DNA from: Planctomycetota bacterium
Lineage (GTDB): Bacteria; Planctomycetota; UBA1135; GCA-002686595
Direction of reading: 5' to 3'
DNA: 47,389 bases
NCBI GenBank assembly: GCA_009691855.1
Contig: SIAI01000033.1
Location: forward strand, 1 to 47,389
Positions 15,061-22,400 of this stretch are shown piece by piece (the first letter of the stretch is position 1; the number at the start of each line of letters is the position of its first letter). A program made the translations under genes and the position numbers. The notes below the pieces were generated by a model, which had not been told where the DNA came from, made no database searches, and saw only the letters and a program-made list of their open reading frames with translations.

Positions 15061-16054
15061 AGACCACGTCCAGCTCGGCCAGCTGGTACCACCAGTGCTC
15101 ACGCAGCCACCAGGTGTCGTAGCGCGGGTCCTGCACGATGCCGATCAGGAGGTAGTTGCTGGAGTGCAAGTGGAAGCTCCACTCCTGGAACACCGCGTTC
15201 CAGCGCGACCACTCGGGGAAGACGACGAGCGCGGCGCGCGCGCCGTCGCTGCGCGCCTGGGCTAGCACAGCCTCGCGCAGCAGCTCGCCGGCCTCGAGCT
15301 CGTCCTCGGGCACGAGCCAGTCCATGATCAGGCCCGAGCCCGGATAGGGCCGGTCGGCGCGGCGGTAGATCGCGCAGGCGACGAGCTCGCCGGCCGCGCC
15401 GCGCACGCCGAAAACCTGGTAGCGGAAGCGCGGATGGTCGGCGAAGCGCCAGTTCAGGTAGCGCTCGTCGCGGATCACGCTCGCGCCCCACTGCGCCTGG
15501 CAGCGCAGGTAGAGCGCGTGCACGTCGGCGCCGAAACGCGCCACGCGCTCGACGCCGCGCGGCAGCTCGCGCGCGCCGGGTTCGAGCTCGCGCACGTGGA
15601 TGATCTGCGTGCGCACGATCTGGTAGCCGAGGAAGGTGCGCCCGATGCGCCAGGCGGGCTCGACCGGCCAGCCGTAGTGCAGGAGGTCCGCGCCCTGCCC
15701 GCCGAACTGGCGGAAGAACGGGTAGGCGGTCTCGACGTACAGTCCGGGACGACGCAGGCCCTTCCTGTGCTCGGGGTGCACCATCGAGTCCACGCCCTGG
15801 GTGAAGCTCGCCGGCTTGCCGTCGAGCAGCACGCGGTAGGGCAGCGCGGCACACTGCGCGGCGATCACGCCCTCGCACTCCGCGACCCAGATGCGCTGGC
15901 CAGCGGGGTTCTTGGCGAAGGCCCAGTCCCACTCGGCGCGCGTGCGCGGCACGAAGGCCGGGTCGTTCTCGCCGAACACGGCGTTGAAGGTGGCGAGGAT
16001 CCCCTCCTCGTCGCCGGGGCGGAACGCGCGGATCTCGTACTTGGGGGCGGCCAT
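15059..16054 (-). CDS. Large GNAT-family acetyltransferase paralog 1
   Basis: This 331-residue protein begins with a GNAT first strand and helix (YEIRAFRPGDEEGILATFNA). It has a WDWAFAKNP motif, a central acetyl-CoA-loop-like region (DSMVHPEHRKGL) and a second half with ERYLNWRFADHP and GLIMDWLVPEDE. The size and the ERYLNWR motif recur in two other genes here (16282-17265 and 26495-27517), so it is one of three paralogs. It appears to hold two GNAT-like units. The substrate is unknown; this class is often found near polysaccharide or cell-envelope genes in other bacteria. R1 starts directly after its stop. Confidence 0.82.
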   Translation of the reverse strand: MAAPKYEIRAFRPGDEEGILATFNAVFGENDPAFVPRTRAEWDWAFAKNPAGQRIWVAECEGVIAAQCAALPYRVLLDGKPASFTQGVDSMVHPEHRKGLRRPGLYVETAYPFFRQFGGQGADLLHYGWPVEPAWRIGRTFLGYQIVRTQIIHVRELEPGARELPRGVERVARFGADVHALYLRCQAQWGASVIRDERYLNWRFADHPRFRYQVFGVRGAAGELVACAIYRRADRPYPGSGLIMDWLVPEDELEAGELLREAVLAQARSDGARAALVVFPEWSRWNAVFQEWSFHLHSSNYLLIGIVQDPRYDTWWLREHWWYQLAELDVV

Positions 16055-16058
16055 GATC

Positions 16059-16282
16059 AGAGCCTGTGAAGGAAGCCCTCGCCAGCCGAGAGCCAGCAGG
16101 ATGCGTCGTGGCTAGGCGCGCCGACGACGCGTATTCGTGAGGCAATACTCGCAGGTGCCGCAACCATGGCTTCCCGGTGCGCCGGAGGCGCAGCGAGGCG
16201 ATCCTGCGGATCGCCGAGCAGGGAAGACCCACGGCGCATCCTGCTGAGCTCGTAGGCGGCGAGGGATTCCTTCACGGGCTCC
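16059..16282. repeat. Palindromic element A (long imperfect inverted repeat with conserved core)
   Basis: Two ~54-base arms (16059-16113 and 16226-16282) pair with few mismatches, e.g. GTGAAGGAAGCCCTCGCC with GGCGAGGGATTCCTTCAC, and CAGCAGGATGCG with CGCATCCTGCTG. Inside are the core GGCGCGCCGACGACGCG, a GTATT/AATAC hairpin (16131-16148), TGCGCC-gga-GGCGCA and GGCGATCC-tgc-GGATCGCC. The core matches elements at 46919-47242. It fills the whole gap between the GNAT-1 start and the GNAT-2 stop. Confidence 0.85.
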
Positions 16283-17265
16283 TAGCGCAGCGTGTCGCCG
16301 CGCGTGTAGCTCCAGTGCTGGAACAGCCAGCTCATGATCGCCGGGCGCTGGAAGCTCTTGAAGCACAGGAACTCGCGCGTGCCCTGCACGCGGAAGCCCA
16401 GCCGCTGGAAGGCAAGCCACTCGCGCGCCGTGTCGGGCATGACCGCGGTCAGGCGCGCATGGCCGTCGGCGCGCGCGCCCGCGCAGGCCCAGCCGAGCAG
16501 CGCCGCGACCAGGCCCTCGTCCTCTGGAGCCGCGACCCAGTCGAGCAGTCGGTCGTCGCAGCGCACGGCGTAGCCCACCAGCGCTCCGGCGCGCCGCGCG
16601 AGCACGCGCGCGAAGCCCGCGCCCTGGCGGTCGGCGTAGCGCCAGTTCAAGTAGGCCGCATCGCGCACCAGAATCGCCGCGCGGCCCTCGGCGAAGGCGC
16701 GGAAGGCGGCCTCGACCTCGGCGGGAAAGCACTCGACCTCTTGCAGCGTGAGCGTGGCGTCCGCGGCGCGCCGCGGTTCGCGCTCCAGGGCGAGCACGAG
16801 CTCGTTCTCCGAGCGCAGCACCTCCCACTCGAGGTGCTTCAGCCCCAGACGATGGGCGCGGCGATTCGGGAGGCCGTACACGAGCGGATGCGGGTCCGCG
16901 CTCGCCCCGCCGAAGCGCTCGGCGAAGGCCTGGCCCGCCAGCACGAGCCCGCGCGTGCGTGCCAGACCGGCGCCGCGCCTGAAGTCGTTGAACAGGTCGC
17001 CGAGCTCGAGCCAGAAGCCCTCGCGTCCCTCCAGCAGCGCGCGGTGGCGCGTGGCCGCGAGGCCGGCCACGAGCACGCCCTCGGCGTCGAGCGCGAAGGC
17101 GACCCGCGCGCCGTGCGGCGCGGCGGCGTAGCGCCAGGTGAGTTCGGCCAGGGTGCGCGTCGCCCCCGTGCCGCCAGCGCCCGCGCGCGCGCGCTCCAGG
17201 GCGGCGTGCAGGTGGGCTTGGTCACCCGCCTGGAAGGCGCGCGCTTCGACGGTGATGGGGCTCAT
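16282..17265 (-). CDS. Large GNAT-family acetyltransferase paralog 2
   Basis: The 327-residue protein has the same layout as its neighbour: VEARAFQAGDQAHLHAALE at the start, ELTWRYAAAPHGARVAFALD, and DAAYLNWRYADRQGAGFARV in the second half with LLDWVAAPEDEGLVAALL. It is divergent enough from paralog 1 to be an old duplicate. Acetyl-transfer activity is inferred from the fold; the acceptor is unknown. The stop codon overlaps palindromic element A by one base. Both paralogs are on the same strand and may be co-transcribed through the element. Confidence 0.78.
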   Translation of the reverse strand: MSPITVEARAFQAGDQAHLHAALERARAGAGGTGATRTLAELTWRYAAAPHGARVAFALDAEGVLVAGLAATRHRALLEGREGFWLELGDLFNDFRRGAGLARTRGLVLAGQAFAERFGGASADPHPLVYGLPNRRAHRLGLKHLEWEVLRSENELVLALEREPRRAADATLTLQEVECFPAEVEAAFRAFAEGRAAILVRDAAYLNWRYADRQGAGFARVLARRAGALVGYAVRCDDRLLDWVAAPEDEGLVAALLGWACAGARADGHARLTAVMPDTAREWLAFQRLGFRVQGTREFLCFKSFQRPAIMSWLFQHWSYTRGDTLR

Positions 17266-17285
17266 GCTCGCGCCCTGGTTTGCTA

Positions 17286-17463
17286 GCCCGACCTATTCAT
17301 GAGGCCTCGAGCGAAACGTCGCGAATGGCTGCAGATGCAGCGATGAGCGAGCGAGAGCCTGGAGACGACCTCTCTGCAGGTCGTTGAGGACTCGCAGGGA
17401 GCGAAGCGCTGCAGATGCAGCCAGTCGCGACGTTGCAGCCGGGGGCTCATGAATAGGTCGGGC
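17286..17463. repeat. Palindromic element B
   Basis: Outer arms are perfect for 18 bases (GCCCGACCTATTCATGAG and its complement) and continue imperfectly for ~55 bases (AACGTCGCGA..TGGCTGCA with TGCAGCCA..TCGCGACGTT, then CTGCAGATGCAG in both arms). The centre has an ACGACCT-ctctgc-AGGTCGT hairpin. It does not share the core of elements A, C and D. The flanks show no obvious target duplication. It lies between the GNAT-2 start and the msrA stop. Confidence 0.85.
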
Positions 17464-17539
17464 CAGCAGGCAGGGCGCGCGATTGCAGCACGGGCGCGGG
17501 GCGCGGAGCAATGGCGCCGCGCGGCGGACGAGCGCGGGC

Positions 17540-18064
17540 TCACGGCGGGAGCCCGAGCTTGGCCAGCTTCGGAGCGATGACGAAGCGGCAGTAGCCCTGC
17601 TCCTTGTTCCGGCGGTAGTAGTCGTAGTGGTACGCCTCGGCCGGCCAGAAGGGCCCGGCGGGCGTGACCTCGGTCACGATCGGCGCGGCGAAATCGGCCT
17701 GCGCAGTGGCCTTGGAGGTCGCGGCGATGCGCTGCTGCTCGGGTGAGTGCGTGAAGATCGCCGAGCGGTACTGCGAGCCGACGTCGTTGCCCTGCCGATC
17801 CAAGGTGGTCGGGTCGTGCAGGCGCCAGAACCACTGCAACAGCTCGGCATAGGCGAGGCGCCCCGGAGCGAACTCGATCTGCACGACCTCGGCGTGGCCC
17901 GTGCGCCCGCTGCACACCTCTGCGTAGGTCGGGTTCGCGCCGGGCCCGCCGGTGTAGCCGGAGCGCACGGCCAGCACGCCCGGCGCCTGCAGCAGCACGG
18001 CCTCGATGCACCAGAAGCATCCGGCGCCGAGCGTGGCCGTCTCGCGCTGCGGGATCGTGCTCAT
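17540..18064 (-). CDS. msrA: Peptide-methionine (S)-S-oxide reductase
   Basis: MsrA reduces methionine-S-sulfoxide in proteins using thioredoxin. In this 174-residue protein the GCFWC motif puts the catalytic Cys at residue 16. Further family motifs are RSGYTGGPGANPTY, RTGHAEVVQIEF, GNDVGSQYRSAIF and YHYDYYRRNKEQGYCRFVI. Start at ATG 18064 (MSTIPQRETATLGAG) fits; a 12-codon upstream extension is open but unlikely. There is no signal peptide, so it is cytoplasmic. It stands alone, with no msrB seen. Confidence 0.95.
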   Translation of the reverse strand: MSTIPQRETATLGAGCFWCIEAVLLQAPGVLAVRSGYTGGPGANPTYAEVCSGRTGHAEVVQIEFAPGRLAYAELLQWFWRLHDPTTLDRQGNDVGSQYRSAIFTHSPEQQRIAATSKATAQADFAAPIVTEVTPAGPFWPAEAYHYDYYRRNKEQGYCRFVIAPKLAKLGLPP

Positions 18065-18157
18065 GCGCGGATGTTCACCGATGGACGCGGCACCTGGCAA
18101 GCGAACGAGGGACCCGGAGCACGCTCCGGATTCCTCGCACGTGACTCGCCGCTGCGG

Positions 18158-19264
18158 CTACAGGACCTTGAAGTCGAGGTCGAGGCGCACGCGCACCGGG
18201 TCGCTGTCGCCACCCTCCGCGTCCGAGGTCAGGGCCCACAGCTTGAGCGCGATGTTGTCGCGCCAGAAGTAGGTGCCGCCGACCACGAGGCCGTCCATGC
18301 CGCCACCGTTGCCGTCGTTCAGGCCCGTGCCCGCGACGGGCGTGTCGTCCTGCGCCACGGGGCTGAAGAACGCGTCGCCGTCGAAGTTGTAGACCAGCAA
18401 GAATGCGTTGTAGTTGCCACGCACCCACTTGCTCGAGCCGAGCTGCGCGCCCACGACCAGGCCGTTGTCCGACGAGTCCAGGTTGTCCATGAGCTGCACG
18501 TAGGCGGTCATCTCGTCGAGCGGCCCGCCCGGGACGGTGCCCGAGGCGAAGGCTTCCCAGGTCTTGAAGTCCGCGGTCGTCGCCGAGTTGCCCTGGTTGC
18601 CGGCCACGGCCGTCGTGCCGTTGTCCTTCCAGTCGTAAAACGAGGTCGAGACCTGCAGCTTCAGGTCATCGACCGGGATGTAGACGTTGCCCTGGGCCCC
18701 GTACATCTTCGGGTCCTCGTCGGTGGCGACCTCGGTGGCCACGTAGCCGGCCACGCGCGCGTCGAAGGACACGCCGTCGCCCGTCTTGGGCTTCCAGGCC
18801 GCGGCCACGCCCGCAGGCGAGATGTCCGAGTCCCACAGGAAGTCGCCGTAGATCGGCGGCATCGCGAAGGCGTGCGGCTGTTTGCCGACCATCACGTGGA
18901 TCTCCTCGTTCGCCTCCCAGTCGAGGTAGAAACGATCCACGACGATGCCCGCACCGTTGAAGCCGTCGCCGTCGCCGAAGTCCCAGTGCGGGTTGTTGGC
19001 GTCGTTGCCGTCCGAAGCGGTCGAGAGGCGGCCGTACAGGTCGAGCGCCGGATCGAGCTCGTAGGAAGCGCCGAAGCGGAAGCGCATGCGTCCGCGGTAG
19101 CGGTCGTCGATGTCGTTGCCCGTCGCCGCGTCGATGTTGTCCAAGGTCGCCTCGCCACGCATGCGGCCGTTGGCGTCGAACTTCAGGCGGTCCCAGATGC
19201 TGCTGCCGCTGCTCGGAGTGCCCTGCTGTGGCGCGAAGGCGAGCAGGGCGAAAACCAGACTCAT
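18158..19264 (-). CDS. Putative outer-membrane porin
   Basis: The 368-residue protein has a short signal (SLVFALLAFAPQQG). The mature part consists of alternating polar and aromatic strands typical of a 16-strand-type porin (RGRMRFRFGASYELDPALDL; DRFYLDWEANEEIHVMVGKQ; AFAMPPIYGDFLWDSD). It ends RVRLDLDFKVL. The layout resembles the 'putative porin' family found in planctomycetes and related phyla. It would form a diffusion channel; its selectivity is unknown. GAGAGGAA serves as the ribosome site. A2M is encoded just upstream on the same strand, 154 bases away. Confidence 0.8.
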   Translation of the reverse strand: MSLVFALLAFAPQQGTPSSGSSIWDRLKFDANGRMRGEATLDNIDAATGNDIDDRYRGRMRFRFGASYELDPALDLYGRLSTASDGNDANNPHWDFGDGDGFNGAGIVVDRFYLDWEANEEIHVMVGKQPHAFAMPPIYGDFLWDSDISPAGVAAAWKPKTGDGVSFDARVAGYVATEVATDEDPKMYGAQGNVYIPVDDLKLQVSTSFYDWKDNGTTAVAGNQGNSATTADFKTWEAFASGTVPGGPLDEMTAYVQLMDNLDSSDNGLVVGAQLGSSKWVRGNYNAFLLVYNFDGDAFFSPVAQDDTPVAGTGLNDGNGGGMDGLVVGGTYFWRDNIALKLWALTSDAEGGDSDPVRVRLDLDFKVL

Positions 19265-19418
19265 GATCGTGTTCCTCTCGTTGGAACTTGGGGAAGAGGC
19301 ACCCGCGGACGATCCATTCGCCCCGCCGGGGGGCGGAAGTGTAGCCAGCGCGCGCGGCGTGGCCAGCGTCGGCCCGGCGGCGCAGGAAGATTCCTCCGGC
19401 GCCGCGAACGAGGTCGGC

Positions 19419-22400
19419 CTACTCGACCACGCTCATGCGCAGTTCCTCGCCGTTGGCGTGGATCTCCGGCACGTACATCGCGTGCCCGAGCGTCGGCAGG
19501 GCGTGGTAGCGGCCCGGCGTCTCGGCGCGCAGCTCGTAGCGCAGCTCCCACAGGCCCTGCGGCAGCTTCTCCAGGAAGAAGGCCACCTTGCGGTCGCGCA
19601 GCTCCTGGTGCGCGGAGCGCGCGCGGCCGGTGTAGCCCTCGCCGACGCGCGTCTCGAGCGCGACGTCGCGTCCCGTGCCGCTGCGCCGCGCACCCGCACC
19701 GGGCGCCGCGAAGCGCTTCTGGCCCTCGCTCTTCTCGAGCTCCTGGGCCGCGATCGGCTCGCCGCTCTTGACCTGCACGGCCTCGAGCCCGGCCGGCTTC
19801 AGGTCCTCGAACACCAGGTACTCGAGCTCGTTCTTGGCCTCGATCGTGAGCACGACCTCGACGCGCTCGCCGCTGGTCACGCTCTCGCCGTCGAGCAGCG
19901 GCACGCGCTCGTAGACGGTGCCGGCCAGCAGCGTTTTGCGCGCCGCCAGGCGATAGAGGTCGCGGCGCACGAAGAGCTCGTTGCCACGCGCCACCAGCGG
20001 TTCCTCCAGGCTGAAGAAGTGTGCGCGCGCGGCGAAGTACAGCGGGCCCGCGCCACTCTTCTTCGTGACGCGGATCTCGTTCGCGCCGTCGCGCAGCAGC
20101 GCCGGATCGACCACGAACGTTCCCGGCGCGGAGAGGAGCTGTGCCTGCTCCAGGCGCTGCGTGGCCACGCGCGTGCCGTTGACTGCCAGCTCGTACTCGA
20201 CCGCCGAGCCGAGTTCCCTGCTCTGGCGCAGATACTCGTCCAGGGCGAGCACCGTGATCGCCGTGTCGCGCGTGTTCGACCACTGCGCGCCGCGGCGGTT
20301 CTTCACCAGCCAGTTCATCACCGGCGTGACGAGCTCGTCCTTGGGGTTGACGGCCACGAGCGCGCGCAGGGCGAAGGCCGTGGCCTCCACGCCGCCCTCC
20401 GACCAGCGGTAGAAGACCCCGTCCTGGCCCCAGTGCGCGGTGGGGATCGTGTAGGGCTGGTGCGTGCCGACCTGCACGATCGAGGTGTCGGGCGAGCGGT
20501 CGATGAGCGCGCCGTTGCGCAGGTTCTCGGCCAGGACGCGCGCGTCCTCGGCGCGGCCCATGGCGTGCGCCGCGAGACACAGCAGCGCGCGCCCGTAGGC
20601 GTTGAGCGCGTCGCGCCGTTCCCACAGGTTCGCGAAGGCCGTGGCCTGGAACTTCTTCGCGTCGCTCGTCGTGCCCGCGCCGCCGAAGGCGGAGAGCGCG
20701 TGCAGCATCCACGCCTGCAGGTCGGGCTCGCGCTCGGCCTCGACCAGCTCGGCAGCCAGGAAGCGCGCCGCGTTCTCGAGCACGCCGCTCTGCACCTCGA
20801 TGCCCGCGTCGCGCGCCAGCGCCAGGCCCCACAGCACGTAGGCCGTCATGAAGTGGTTGCTGTCGCCGTCCTTCCACCAGGCCCAGCCGCCGTCGGAGTG
20901 CTGGAAGTCGTACAGGCGCTCGAGCCCGGCCTTGGTCATGGCATCGAGCTGCGCCAGGGCCTGCTTGCCCTTGGGATGCGTCTTCTGCGCCGAATCGAGC
21001 TCGACTCCGCCGAACACGCGCGTCATGGCGTCCTCGACCGAGAGCCCGCTGTCCTTCAGCGTCTTGGCCACGATCACCGCCGGCAGGAAGCGCGACAGCG
21101 TCTGCTCCACGCAGCCGTAGGGGTAGTCGACGAGGTACGGCAGCGCGTCGAGCATGGTCACAGCCAGGCTCGGCGCCAGCGTGACCTCGAGCTGCGTCGA
21201 GCCGGGGCGGCGTTCCTTGGGCAGCAGCAGCGTGAGCGCCAGCGCGCCCTCATCGAGCTTGCCGGCGAGGTCGATGTAGGCCTCGATGCCGTGCTCGTAC
21301 ACGGGCAGCTCGCGCTCCAGCGCGTCGCCGTACTCCTGGCCCAGGGCGGCGAGCTTCAGCTTCGCCGTGCCGTTCGCGCGCGCGCTCACGCGCCAGTCCA
21401 CGCGCACCTGGCCGTTGGCGGGGATCGTGAGCGCGGGCGGATTGCCCTTCACGAGCTTGCCGTCGATCAGGCAGCCGAGGAGCTCGAGCCCCTCGACCGT
21501 CAGCGCCGCATCCACCGTCAGCGGCGCGGCGGTGTTGTTGTTGAGGTTGCCGGACAGCGTGGCCTCGTCGCCCACCACCAGGAAGCGCGGCGACTGCAGG
21601 CGCGCGACCAGCGGCAGACGCGTCTTGACCGTGGTGCTGCCCTCGCCGACGCGCGTCGCGACGTCGCAGGCGCGCGCGGTCGCCTTCCAGCGCGTGGGCG
21701 AATCCGGGAACTTGAGGCGCGCCGTGGCGCGGCCGTTCTTGTCGGTGGTGACGTCCGGCAGCCACAGCGCCGTGGCGCGGAAGTCGGAGCGCACGCGCAC
21801 GACCGGCGCGGCAACGCCACCCGCGGCGCGCTCCTCCGGCACGACATTGCCGGACAACTCCTGGCGTGTGGCGCCGTCGGCCTTGAACCTCTCGGCCGCC
21901 TCGGGAGCGTTGACCGCGCTCATCTTCGCCAGCATTCCTCCTCGGCCACCGCTGTAGCCGAGCGCGTCCATGTCCTTGCGCTCGTCGTCCGAGGCGCGGA
22001 ACGAGAGGCGGCGCTCCTTCGCTCCGCCCTTGTCATCGCGCTCGAGGTCGCTGTACGTGCCGTGCTGGAAGCTGCCGCCGGTCTGCACCAGCTGCGGACG
22101 CTTGTCGCCGTAGAAGAAGCGCCGCGGGTCGATGGCGTAGTCGCCCTGGATGTAGCTGACGGCCTCGTCCACGATCGCCAGCGAGAGCGTGGCCACGACC
22201 GGCTCGCCGGAGTGGTCCTTGACGAGCACGCTGACGCTGCCCTCGCTGCCCGGCTCGTACTCGCTCTTGTCGCTGCTGAGCTCGAGCGACAGGAACTGCT
22301 TCGTGGGCGGCACGATCAGCTCCTCGACGTCCTGGTAGGCCTGCCCGGACCACATCGACAGCGCGCCCAGGAACACGTTCGGCACGTAGGCCTCCGTGAT

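Noticed and set aside
16112..16281. Open frame through element A on the minus strand (ending CEYCLTNTRRRRA)
   Set aside because: The sequence is explained by the palindromic element; the Cys pair is a coincidence of its core.
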